A DNA stretch of 20,052 nucleotides from DATKZB01 sp035528235 (GCA_035528235.1 DATKZB010000255.1:1-20052); one strand, 5' to 3'; shown: positions 6,926-14,094, counted from the first letter of the stretch. Notes: generated by a model not told the origin, from the letters alone. Numbers and translations: made by a program.

Positions 6926-8674
6926 GTGAACGGACGAATCGTATCCGTCTTCGGGAACATGGTCATCGCCGAGGCCACCGACCGCGTGGTCCAGAACTCC
7001 GTCGGATACTGCTGCCGCGACGACGGGGCACGGCTGCTTTCGGAGGTCATCCGCGTCCGCGGCCGCCTGGCCGACCTCCAGGTCTTCGAGGAGACGCGCG
7101 GCCTGAAGGTGGGCGACCCGGTCGAGTTCCGCGACGAGTTGCTCTCGGTCACCCTCGGTCCGGGCCTGCTGGGCCAGGTGTACGACGGCCTCCAGAACCC
7201 CCTGCACCAACTGGCCGAGCAGACCGGCTTCTTCCTGAAACCGGGCGTCTACCTGGAAGGCCTCGAGCCGGACCGCAAGTGGGCGTTCACCCCCAAGGTC
7301 GAGGCCGGCGCCAGCGTCCGCGCCGCCGACACGCTGGGCACGGTGCCCGAGGGCCTGTTCGAGCACCAGGTCATGGTGCCGTTCACCCTCGAGGGCGACC
7401 TGAAGGTGGCCCGCGTGACCGGGGCCGGCGAGTACACCGTCGGCGACGAGATCGCCGTGCTGACCGACGGGGCCGGCCAGGAGATTTCGGTCACGATGAA
7501 GCAGACCTGGCCCGTCAAGCAGGCCCTGAGCATCGCCAAGCGCCGGCTGATGCCCACCGAGCCGCTCGTCACGCAGGTCCGGATCATCGACTCGATGTTC
7601 CCCATCGTGCGCGGCGGGACGTACTGCATCCCCGGGCCGTTCGGCGCCGGTAAGACGGTGCTCCAGCAGATTACGGCGCGGTACGCCGAGGTCGACATCG
7701 TGGTGGTGGCGGCGTGCGGCGAACGGGCCGGCGAGGTGGTCGAGACGTTGCGGACCTTCCCGGAACTGGAGGACCCCCGGACCGGCCGCTCGCTCATGGA
7801 GCGGACCATCATCATCTGCAACACCAGCGCCATGCCGGTGGCGGCCCGCGAGGCGTCGGTCTACACCGCCGTGACGCTGGCCGAGTACTACCGCCAGATG
7901 GGCCTCAACATCCTGCTGCTGGCCGACTCGACCAGCCGCTGGGCCCAGGCCATGCGAGAGGTTTCGGGCCGGCTCGAGGAGATTCCCGGCGAGGAGGCCT
8001 TCCCGGCGTACCTCGAGAGCCGCATCGCCAGCTTCTACGAGCGGGCTGCCGCCATCGAACTGGCCGACGGCCGCATCGGCACCGTCACCATCGGCGGCAC
8101 CGTGAGCCCGGCCGGCGGTAACTTCGAGGAACCCGTGACCCAGGGCACGCTGAAGGTCGTGGGGGCGTTCCACGGTCTCAGCCAGGCCCGGGCCGACGCC
8201 CGCCGGTACCCGGCCATCGACCCGCTGGATTCCTGGTCGCGGTACATCGGCATCATCGACCCCGAGAAGGTGATCCGGATGCGCAGCCTGCTCCGCCACG
8301 GCAGCGACATCCGGCAGATGATGGCCGTGGTGGGCGAAGAGGGCACCTCCATCGAAGACTTCACCGTGATGCTCAAGGCCGAGTTCTTCGACAACGTGTA
8401 CCTTCAGCAGAACGCCTTCGACGCGGTGGATGCGGCCACGTCGGCCGAGCGGCAGCAGTTCGTCTTCGACAAGATGCTGGAGGTCATCGACCTGGACTTC
8501 GGCTTCGACGACAAGGACCTGGCCCGCCGCACGCTCGTCGCCGGCCAGGACCTGTTCCGGAACTGGAACTACGCGGCGTGGGACAGCGACGATTTCAAGG
8601 CCATCCTGGGGCAGATTGAGGCCTTTGTGGCCGCCAAAGGACGGGAGGCGGAGCAGGCGCCGCAGAATGACTAA
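6926..8674 (+). CDS. atpA: V/A-type ATPase catalytic subunit A
   Basis: Encodes 582 residues, the usual length for the family, from GTG 6926 with GAGAGG about nine bases upstream. An N-terminal beta-barrel (1-75) precedes the A-specific non-homologous region (roughly 110-190). The nucleotide-binding domain has a P-loop GPFGAGKT at 237-244, CGER at 264-267 with catalytic Glu266, and LLLADSTSRWA with Walker-B Asp334. The catalytic site is therefore intact, and this subunit hydrolyses or makes ATP in the A3B3 head. The last codons (Asn-Asp-stop) lie inside the first heptamer of the inverted array that starts the inserted unit downstream. That unit separates A from B by 687 bases in an otherwise compact operon. 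Confidence 0.96.
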   Translation: MNGRIVSVFGNMVIAEATDRVVQNSVGYCCRDDGARLLSEVIRVRGRLADLQVFEETRGLKVGDPVEFRDELLSVTLGPGLLGQVYDGLQNPLHQLAEQTGFFLKPGVYLEGLEPDRKWAFTPKVEAGASVRAADTLGTVPEGLFEHQVMVPFTLEGDLKVARVTGAGEYTVGDEIAVLTDGAGQEISVTMKQTWPVKQALSIAKRRLMPTEPLVTQVRIIDSMFPIVRGGTYCIPGPFGAGKTVLQQITARYAEVDIVVVAACGERAGEVVETLRTFPELEDPRTGRSLMERTIIICNTSAMPVAAREASVYTAVTLAEYYRQMGLNILLLADSTSRWAQAMREVSGRLEEIPGEEAFPAYLESRIASFYERAAAIELADGRIGTVTIGGTVSPAGGNFEEPVTQGTLKVVGAFHGLSQARADARRYPAIDPLDSWSRYIGIIDPEKVIRMRSLLRHGSDIRQMMAVVGEEGTSIEDFTVMLKAEFFDNVYLQQNAFDAVDAATSAERQQFVFDKMLEVIDLDFGFDDKDLARRTLVAGQDLFRNWNYAAWDSDDFKAILGQIEAFVAAKGREAEQAPQND

Positions 8675-8755
8675 TGTCTAATGACGAATGACTAATCAAA
8701 CGGCAATGACTAATGCCTAATGACCAACAACCAATGCCGAATGACCCATTGCCGG
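8667..8755. repeat. Left heptamer array of insertion unit 1 (TAATGAC type)
   Basis: Consecutive seven-base units read AATGAC, TAATGTC, TAATGAC, GAATGAC, TAATCAA, and after a short interruption TAATGCC, TAATGAC, CAACAAC, CAATGCC, GAATGAC. The array includes the stop codon of subunit A. Its 8673-8700 part is the reverse complement of 9295-9329 apart from one missing heptamer. It also supplies the first ATG and codons of the following gene. Confidence 0.85.
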
Positions 8756-9329
8756 TCGATGGCGCCGACGGATTGGTGTCGGGACCCGGGAAGCAGCGGA
8801 ACCGCTGCGTGGACGAGAGGAAGCCATACGACCTTGAGGAAAGGACGGCCACGTTCGGCGAAGCCGTGATTGCCTTCGCCAAGTCGCTTCCGGTCACGAC
8901 GGTAACTGGCCCGCTCATCGGCCAACTGGTGCGCGCCGCAACCAGTGTGGGAGCCAACTACTGCGAAGCCGACGATGCCGAGTCGCGGAAGGACTTCCGG
9001 CACAAAATAGGCCTCTGTCGCAAGGAAGCCCGGGAAACCAAGCATTGGCTCAGGATGATCGCGAAGGCCATACCCGAAGCCGGCAAGCAAGCCAGGCCCC
9101 TTTGGCAGGAGGCCAAGGAGTTGCACCTGGTGTTCGCCGCCATACGGCGGAAGACGAAGATCTAAGCGTTACGGAGTCCGGCCTATGGCTTGGGCACTGG
9201 GCAGTGGGCACGGGGGGCCAAGTGTTGCGCCCTGGGGAGACACTTGTGATTAGGCCGTGTCGTGTCACTAGGCTTTCGTCATTAGGAATTGTCTTTTGAT
9301 TAGACATTCGTCATTCGTCATTAGACATT
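8673..9329. mobile_element. Candidate insertion unit 1: IVP gene between inverted heptamer arms
   Basis: The unit is 657 bp with terminal inverted repeats of 28 and 35 bases that differ by one heptamer, and it contains one IVP-family gene. It lies exactly between the stop codon of subunit A and the ribosome binding site of subunit B. Elsewhere the core operon genes are tightly packed (D/I overlap by four bases, I/K gap two bases). There is no transposase and no target duplication that I can recognise. That it moves is inference from position and architecture; the repeat layout is seen directly. Confidence 0.55.
8713..9165 (+). CDS. Four-helix-bundle protein, 23S rRNA intervening-sequence (IVP/S23) family, copy 1
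   Basis: Encodes up to 150 residues. The family core starts at YDLEERT (residue 39) and continues through FAKSLP, QLVRAATSVGANYCEA, SRKDFRHKIGLCRKEARETKHWL and a final helix ending in basic residues. This is the signature of the IVP/S23 four-helix-bundle family, whose members form basic oligomeric bundles and include the Avd protein of diversity-generating retroelements. The first ATG (8713) lies in the heptamer array and lacks a Shine-Dalgarno. In-frame GTG codons at 8776 or 8809 are possible starts, and 8809 gives 118 residues, close to the family norm. It lies between ATPase genes A and B in the same direction, bounded by inverted heptamer arrays. Its function in this family is unknown; nucleic-acid binding is likely. 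No reverse transcriptase is present here. Confidence 0.85.
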   Translation: MPNDQQPMPNDPLPVDGADGLVSGPGKQRNRCVDERKPYDLEERTATFGEAVIAFAKSLPVTTVTGPLIGQLVRAATSVGANYCEADDAESRKDFRHKIGLCRKEARETKHWLRMIAKAIPEAGKQARPLWQEAKELHLVFAAIRRKTKI

Positions 9330-9330
9330 T
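9276..9330. repeat. Right heptamer array of insertion unit 1 (inverted)
   Basis: Units such as TCGTCAT, TAGACAT and TCGTCAT run up to 9330. The stretch 9295-9329 is the reverse complement of 8673-8700 with exactly one extra seven-base unit. More decayed units (GTGATTAGG, GTCACTAGG) extend leftward to about 9246. Between the gene stop at 9165 and the array I see no other gene. The array ends about 18 bases before the ribosome binding site of subunit B. Confidence 0.85.
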
Positions 9331-9361
9331 GCCGCCCGCGCGTCTTTGAAAGGCTTCACGC

Positions 9362-10669
9362 ATGCGAAAGTACTACGACCAGATCACCCGCATCGCCGGC
9401 AACGTGGTGACCGTCACCGCTATGGGGGTCGGGTACGATGAACTGGCCGTCGTCACGGGCCAGTCGGGCACGTCGCTCGCCACGGTCATCCGGCTGGAGG
9501 GCGACCAGGTCTCGCTCCAGGTGTTTGCCGGGACGCAAGGCGTCTCCACGGGCGACCGGGTCCGGTTTCTGGGCCGGCCCATGCAGGTGCCCTTCTCGGA
9601 CGACCTGCTGGGCCGCATCTTCGACGGCGCCGGCCGGCCGCGCGACGGCCGGCCCGAGGTCGTGGCCAACCTGGTCGACATCGGCGGCCCGGCCGTCAAC
9701 CCCACCTGCCGCCGCGTGCCCGACAAGATGATCCGGACCGGCATCCCGATGATCGACATCTTCAACTCGCTGGTGGAGTCGCAGAAACTGCCCATCTTCT
9801 CGGTTCCCGGCGAGCCGTACAACGAGTTGCTCGCGCGGGTAGGCCTCCAGGCCAACGCCGACGTCATCATCCTGGGCGGCATGGGCCTGCGGCACGACGA
9901 TTACCTCGAGTTCCGCCGCGCGTTCGAGGGAGGCGGCGTCCTGGGCCGCACCATCCTCTTCATCCACACGGCGGCCGACCCGGTGGTCGAATGCCTGCTC
10001 GTGCCCGACATGTGCGTAGCGGTGGGCGAGAGTTTCGCCCTCCAGGGCAAGCGGGTCCTGACGCTGCTGACCGACATGACCGCCTTCGCCGACGCCCTCA
10101 AGGAAATCGCCATCACGATGGAACAGATCCCCTCGAACCGCGGCTACCCCGGCGACCTCTACACCCAACTGGCCCGCCGGTACGAGAAGGCCGTCGACTT
10201 CGACGGGGCCGGGTCGATGACCCTCCTGGCGTGCACGACGATGCCGGGCGACGATGTGACGCACCCCGTGCCCGACAACACCGGCTACATCACCGAGGGC
10301 CAGTTTTACCTGCGGAACAAGTGGATCGAGCCGTTCGGCAGCCTGTCGCGCCTCAAGCAGCAGGTCAACGGCAAGAGCCGCGACGACCACCGGGCCATCA
10401 TGAACGCCGGCATCCAGTTGTACGCCCTGTGCCGCGAGAGCCGCGAAAAACGCGACATGGGATTCGAGATGTCGGCCTGGGACCACAAGTTGCTCAAGTA
10501 TGGCGAACGGTTCGAACGTGAGATCATGGACCTGGCCGTCAACATCCCGCTGGAGGAGGCCCTCGACCGGTGCTGGGCCATTTTGGCCGAGTGTTTCGAC
10601 CCGGCCGAGACCGGCATCCGGCGGACCATCATCGAGGCCCACTGGCCCAAGGAACTGGCAACCGTATGA
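9362..10669 (+). CDS. atpB: V/A-type ATPase regulatory subunit B
   Basis: Encodes 435 residues from ATG 9362, with GAAAGG about eight bases upstream. It lacks a true P-loop: the equivalent site reads SVPGEPYNEL (147-156), as expected for the non-catalytic B subunit. The GSLSRLKQ motif carries Arg330, the probable arginine finger completing the catalytic site of the neighbouring A subunit. SNRGYPGDLYTQLARRYEKA is the strongly conserved B-family segment. It forms the A3B3 hexamer with A. The last base of its stop codon is the first base of the left arm of insertion unit 2. Length is slightly short of the usual 450-470 residues but looks complete. Confidence 0.96.
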   Translation: MRKYYDQITRIAGNVVTVTAMGVGYDELAVVTGQSGTSLATVIRLEGDQVSLQVFAGTQGVSTGDRVRFLGRPMQVPFSDDLLGRIFDGAGRPRDGRPEVVANLVDIGGPAVNPTCRRVPDKMIRTGIPMIDIFNSLVESQKLPIFSVPGEPYNELLARVGLQANADVIILGGMGLRHDDYLEFRRAFEGGGVLGRTILFIHTAADPVVECLLVPDMCVAVGESFALQGKRVLTLLTDMTAFADALKEIAITMEQIPSNRGYPGDLYTQLARRYEKAVDFDGAGSMTLLACTTMPGDDVTHPVPDNTGYITEGQFYLRNKWIEPFGSLSRLKQQVNGKSRDDHRAIMNAGIQLYALCRESREKRDMGFEMSAWDHKLLKYGERFEREIMDLAVNIPLEEALDRCWAILAECFDPAETGIRRTIIEAHWPKELATV

Positions 10670-10703
10670 TTTCGGATTTCGGATTTCGAATTTCGGATTG
10701 GCC
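10669..10703. repeat. Left heptamer arm of insertion unit 2 (ATTTCGG type)
   Basis: Five seven-base units ATTTCGG, with one variant unit ATTTCGA, begin at the final A of the subunit B stop codon. The arm is the reverse complement of 11101-11134 with one mismatch and one single-base indel over about 34 bases. Confidence 0.88.
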
Positions 10704-10736
10704 AGGCAGGCATCCGGGCAATTCGGGGCGAATGCC

Positions 10737-11141
10737 GTGACGCCAGAGGAGATGAAACGCCGGACAAAGGAATTCGGGCTGAGGGTCATCCGCCTGGTGG
10801 CCGCGATGCCCACGGGCCGGGCTTCCGAGGTAATTGCCAGGCAACTGCTCAAGGCCGCCACGAGTGTGGGTGCGAACTACCGCGCCGCGTGCCGGTCGCG
10901 ATCTGACGGCGATTTCCTGGCCAGGATGGGAATCGTCGAGGAAGAGGCTGACGAGGCCCTCTACTGGATGGAGGTTCTCGTTGAAGCCGGGTTAGCGAAG
11001 CCGCAACGCCTTACCGCACTCAGGAAGGAAGGCGAGGAAATACTCGCGATGGTGGTGGCATCCATCAAGACCGTCAAGGCTCGCCGCAGCGGGCGACGTC
11101 GGCAATCCGAAATCCGAAATCCGAAATCCGAAATGGTTTGA
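10737..11141 (+). CDS. Four-helix-bundle protein, 23S rRNA intervening-sequence (IVP/S23) family, copy 2
   Basis: Encodes 134 residues from GTG 10737, with a G-rich stretch (TCGGGG) about seven bases upstream. ATG 10752 is an alternative, but its GAGGAG touches the start codon directly. Core motifs match the family and copy 1: MKRRTKEFGLRVIRLV, ARQLLKAATSVGANYRAA, DFLARMGIVEEEADEALYW, followed by a basic last helix. The final residues (SEIRNPKSEMV) are translated from the CCGAAAT repeat array. The stop at 11139-11141 is two bases from the start of subunit D, so translation of D may depend on this gene. Copies 1 and 2 clearly share the fold but are not close duplicates. Function unknown; binding to RNA, or to the flanking repeats, is a hypothesis. 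Confidence 0.85.
   Translation: MTPEEMKRRTKEFGLRVIRLVAAMPTGRASEVIARQLLKAATSVGANYRAACRSRSDGDFLARMGIVEEEADEALYWMEVLVEAGLAKPQRLTALRKEGEEILAMVVASIKTVKARRSGRRRQSEIRNPKSEMV
11101..11134. repeat. Right heptamer arm of insertion unit 2 (CCGAAAT, inverted)
   Basis: Tandem CCGAAAT units follow a GGCAAT lead-in and end ten bases before ATG 11144 of subunit D. The arm encodes part of the C-terminus of the four-helix-bundle protein and is complementary to 10669-10703. Confidence 0.88.
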
Positions 11142-11143
11142 CC

Positions 11144-11812
11144 ATGGCACGCAAACTGAAACTCACGCGCCCGGAACTCAAACGCCAGCGCGACGCGCTC
11201 GCGCGATTCACGCGCTACCTGCCGATGCTAAAACTCAAGCAGCAGCAACTCCAGTTGACCATCCGCCAGGTGGCCGCGAAACTCCGTGCGGCACGCGAGG
11301 CCGCCGAGGAGGCCCGACGCGGGTTCGACGCCTACCGCGCCGTCCTGGCCGACCCCGCCGGCCTCAACGTCCAGGACGCCGCCGAACCCGCCGAGGTCAA
11401 AACCTCGACCGCGAACATCGCGGGCGTCACCGTGCCGGTCTTCGACGACGTGGTTTTCGCGCACCCGACGTACAGCCTCTTTGCGACGCCGGCCTGGGTC
11501 GACCGGGCCCTGGCCGACCTTCGCGAGGTCAACCGGCGCGAGGCCGAACTCGAGGTCCTGGGGCGGCAATACGACCGCCTGCACCGCGAACTGGTGAAGA
11601 TCATCCAGCGGGTCAATCTGTTCGAGAAGATCAAGATACCGTCGGCCCGCGAGACCATCCGCCGCATCCGCATCCACCTGGGCGACGAAATGACCGCCGC
11701 CGTCGGCCGCGCCAAAATCGCCAAGGGCAAAATCGGCGAGTCCGACACCGCCGCCGACGGACGCGGCGTCCTCGTCGCCGACGACAACGACCCGGAGGCG
11801 ACCCACCCATGA
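11144..11812 (+). CDS. atpD: V/A-type ATPase subunit D (central rotor shaft)
   Basis: Encodes 222 residues. ATG 11144 (MARKLKLTRPELKRQ) is preferred over an in-frame TTG at 11138, because the family begins with a basic helix of this kind. Long N- and C-terminal helices (about 10-65 and 125-185) would form the coiled-coil rotor shaft inside A3B3. A short middle domain (60-115) carries PTYSLFATPAWVD. The family signature appears as RVNLFEKIKIP. There is no Shine-Dalgarno before the start: the preceding bases are the CCGAAAT array and the stop of the four-helix-bundle gene two bases upstream, which suggests coupled reinitiation. The Asp/Glu-rich tail overlaps the start of subunit I. Confidence 0.92.
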   Translation: MARKLKLTRPELKRQRDALARFTRYLPMLKLKQQQLQLTIRQVAAKLRAAREAAEEARRGFDAYRAVLADPAGLNVQDAAEPAEVKTSTANIAGVTVPVFDDVVFAHPTYSLFATPAWVDRALADLREVNRREAELEVLGRQYDRLHRELVKIIQRVNLFEKIKIPSARETIRRIRIHLGDEMTAAVGRAKIAKGKIGESDTAADGRGVLVADDNDPEATHP

Positions 11813-13605
11813 TCGCCGCCATGAGCAAGACCTACATCGTGGCCCGCCGGGCCGACCGCGACCGGCTCCTGGAGGCGGTCCGCGGCCTGGGTCTCGTGCA
11901 CCTGAAACCCGTCGACCCGGCCCGCGCGGTCGCCGACGCCGAGACCCTCTCGACGCTCGACCGCCTCGGCCGGGCCATCCAGATTCTCGAGACTGCCGCG
12001 CCCGCCGGCCCGGCGCCCGACCTGGAGCCCGTGCAGGCGGCCGACGAGGTCCTTCGCATTCAGCGCGAATCGGTTGAACGGACCAACCGCCTGACGACGC
12101 TGCATCGGCAGGTAGAGCAACTCGCCCTCTGGGGCGACGTGCGGCTGGAACAGTTCCTCGCGCTGCGCAACGCGGGCCTCGCGCCGCGGTTCTTCGCCGT
12201 GCCCCAGAAAACCCTGGCCGAGGTCCAGGCCGAGTGCGTCGAGCCGCTCGGGCCCTGGCCGGGCAAGCGGATCCTCGTGGCGGTTATCCGGCGCGACGCC
12301 GAGCCCGAGGTGCCCGAGGGTTCCGAGGAGGTTCCCCTGCCCCAGCGCGACCGGCCGGCCATCCGGGCCGAGGCCCGCGACATCGACGCGGCCCTGAAGG
12401 CCGATGCCGCGCGCCTCGCGGCACTGGCGCACCAGGTCGAGCCGATGCGGGCCCAGCGCGCCCACCTCCAGGAACGGGCCCAGTGGACCGTCGCCACCCG
12501 AAGCGCCCTGGCCGACGAGCACTTGTACGCCCTCCAGGGCTGGGTGCCCGAGGACCGCGTCGAAGGCCTGGCGGCGGCCCTGGCGGCCGAAGGCGTCGGC
12601 GCGGCCGTCCAGACCGTGCCGCCCGAACCCGACGACGACCCGCCCACACTCGTCCGGTATCCCTGGTGGGCCCGGCCGATGAAGGGGCTCTTCGACGTGC
12701 TCGGCACCGTGCCGGGATACCGCGAGTTCGACGTGGCGGCGGCGTTTATGATCGCCCTGCCCATCTTCTCGGCCATCATGATATCCGACGCGGGGTACGG
12801 CCTGCTGTACCTGGTGCTGCCGCTGGTCTTTTACCGGAAGATGGCGGCCGCAGGGGCGGGCCTGCTCGCCCAACTGGTCATCGTCATCGGCGTGCTGTCG
12901 CTGGTGTGGGGCGGGCTGACGGCCAGTTTCTTCGGCTTCGACATAAGCGGCCTGATGGGGCTCTCGGAGCCGCTCGTGCCCGTCTCAACGGGCACGGCGC
13001 ACATGGCGCTGCTGATGCGGATAAGTTTCATCCTGGCGGCCCTGCATCTGAGCGCGGCCCACGTGTGGCTGGCCAGAGACGCCTTTCCGACGCCGCGGTT
13101 CCTGGGCGAGGTCGGGTGGGCGGTATTCATCTGGGGCATGTTCGGCGTCGTGAAGATGCTGCTGTTGCGCGATGCGTTCTACGGCACGGCTTACCCGTAC
13201 CTGCTCGGGACAGGTGGGGTCATGGCGGTCCTGTTTGCCTCGCCCGAATGGGGGCCGTTCACGGCACTGGCGCTGATGCAGAAGTTCGGCATGGGCGTGG
13301 CCAAGTTCCCCCTCGCGGCACTGGGGACGCTTGGCGACACGATCAGTTACGTGCGGCTGATGGCCCTGGGTGTGGCCGGGACGGCCCTGGCGCTGGCCTT
13401 CAACGACATGGCCGCCTCGGTGCCGTTCCCGGCGGGCATTCTGATTCTCATCGTCGGCCACGCGCTGAACGTGGCCTTGTCGGTCGTGTCGCTTCTGGCG
13501 CACGGCGTGAGGCTGAACATGCTCGAGTTCTCGAACAACCTGGGCATGCAGTGGAGCGGCTACGCCTACGAACCCTTTTCCTTGAAACGCAGTGAGGAGA
13601 ACTGA
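11809..13605 (+). CDS. atpI: V/A-type ATPase subunit I (membrane stator, a-subunit homologue)
   Basis: Encodes 598 residues. ATG 11809 overlaps the stop of D in an ATGA junction, giving coupled translation; ATG 11821 (MSKTYI) is an alternative. Residues 1-280 form the cytoplasmic arm with alpha-helical stretches that contacts the E stalk. From about residue 300 there are seven or eight hydrophobic segments, beginning with FSAIMISDAGYGLLYLVLPL and including GGLTASFFGF. The LGDTISYVRLMALG segment carries Arg516, the conserved arginine facing the rotor-ring carboxylate during ion transfer. The end (LRLNMLEFSNNLGMQWSG type with EPF) is typical of the family. Length is near the usual 600-660 residues. 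Confidence 0.94.
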   Translation: MIAAMSKTYIVARRADRDRLLEAVRGLGLVHLKPVDPARAVADAETLSTLDRLGRAIQILETAAPAGPAPDLEPVQAADEVLRIQRESVERTNRLTTLHRQVEQLALWGDVRLEQFLALRNAGLAPRFFAVPQKTLAEVQAECVEPLGPWPGKRILVAVIRRDAEPEVPEGSEEVPLPQRDRPAIRAEARDIDAALKADAARLAALAHQVEPMRAQRAHLQERAQWTVATRSALADEHLYALQGWVPEDRVEGLAAALAAEGVGAAVQTVPPEPDDDPPTLVRYPWWARPMKGLFDVLGTVPGYREFDVAAAFMIALPIFSAIMISDAGYGLLYLVLPLVFYRKMAAAGAGLLAQLVIVIGVLSLVWGGLTASFFGFDISGLMGLSEPLVPVSTGTAHMALLMRISFILAALHLSAAHVWLARDAFPTPRFLGEVGWAVFIWGMFGVVKMLLLRDAFYGTAYPYLLGTGGVMAVLFASPEWGPFTALALMQKFGMGVAKFPLAALGTLGDTISYVRLMALGVAGTALALAFNDMAASVPFPAGILILIVGHALNVALSVVSLLAHGVRLNMLEFSNNLGMQWSGYAYEPFSLKRSEEN

Positions 13606-13607
13606 AC

Positions 13608-14072
13608 ATGGACGCCAGTCTTTTCTTCGGGCAGTTGGGCGCGGCACTGGCCGTGGGTCTGGCGGCAGCCGGCAGCGCGTTGGGCTGCGGGGCCGCCGGC
13701 ATGTCGGCCGCCGGGGCCTGGGCCAAGGACGCCAAGGCCGGAAAGGGCCTGCGGTTCACCTACGTCATTCTGGTCAGCATGCCCATTACGCAGACCCTCT
13801 ACGGGTTCATCGTCATGAGCCAGATGGCCGGCAAACTGGCCGTGGCCGACCAGAACGCCGGGCTGCTGCTGGGCATCGGTATCGCCACCGGCCTGGGCGA
13901 AATGCTCTCGGCATGGATGCAGGGCGCCATCGGCGCCGCCGGGTGCCGCATGCTCTCCGACTCCGACGGCAAGGGATTCGCCTTCGTGGTCATCGCCATG
14001 GGCATTGCCGAGACCGTCGGCGTCTTTACGTTCGTCTTCATGCTCAGCCTCATCAACTCGATCGGCACCTGA
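13608..14072 (+). CDS. atpK: V/A-type ATPase subunit K (rotor-ring proteolipid, Na+-type motif)
   Basis: Encodes 154 residues from ATG 13608, with GAGGAG (13594-13599) upstream and two bases after subunit I. Four transmembrane helices form two hairpins, the duplicated 16-kDa proteolipid. Hairpin one has MPITQTLYG (Met58, Thr61, Gln62, Tyr65). Hairpin two has WMQGAIGAAG (Gln105) and IAETVGVF with the ion-binding Glu135. By alignment by eye with Enterococcus hirae NtpK (Leu61, Thr64, Gln65, Tyr68, Gln110, Glu139), all side-chain Na+ ligands are kept; Leu61, which contributes a backbone carbonyl, is Met. Only the second hairpin has a carboxylate. I therefore infer Na+ rather than H+ translocation. 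Confidence 0.93.
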   Translation: MDASLFFGQLGAALAVGLAAAGSALGCGAAGMSAAGAWAKDAKAGKGLRFTYVILVSMPITQTLYGFIVMSQMAGKLAVADQNAGLLLGIGIATGLGEMLSAWMQGAIGAAGCRMLSDSDGKGFAFVVIAMGIAETVGVFTFVFMLSLINSIGT

Positions 14073-14094
14073 GCCGCCTTCGCCGACCGGGTGG

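Larger units (their letters stand above)
10669..11134. mobile_element. Candidate insertion unit 2: IVP gene between inverted heptamer arms
   Basis: The unit is 466 bp with 35/34-base near-perfect terminal inverted repeats of a heptamer unlike that of unit 1. It encloses one IVP-family gene and lies exactly between the stop of subunit B and the start of subunit D. In RNA the arms would form a long stem closing off the gene, as in 23S rRNA intervening sequences. No transposase is present, so mobility is inferred. Confidence 0.55.

Noticed and set aside
6875..8299. 474-residue minus-strand open frame
   Set aside because: It is antisense to the catalytic ATPase subunit A, whose motifs are unmistakable.
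8667..9330. CRISPR array or ordinary microsatellite at the heptamer repeats
   Set aside because: Units are only seven bases with no spacers, and the arrays face each other as inverted repeats around a gene, which neither CRISPR arrays nor random slippage explains.
9356..10861. 501-residue minus-strand open frame
   Set aside because: It is antisense to subunit B and insertion unit 2; no family features.
8667..11141. Diversity-generating retroelement
   Set aside because: The four-helix-bundle proteins resemble the Avd family, but there is no reverse transcriptase, no template/variable repeat pair and no target gene in the window.
11332..12873. 513-residue minus-strand open frame
   Set aside because: It is antisense to subunits D and I; composition-driven.
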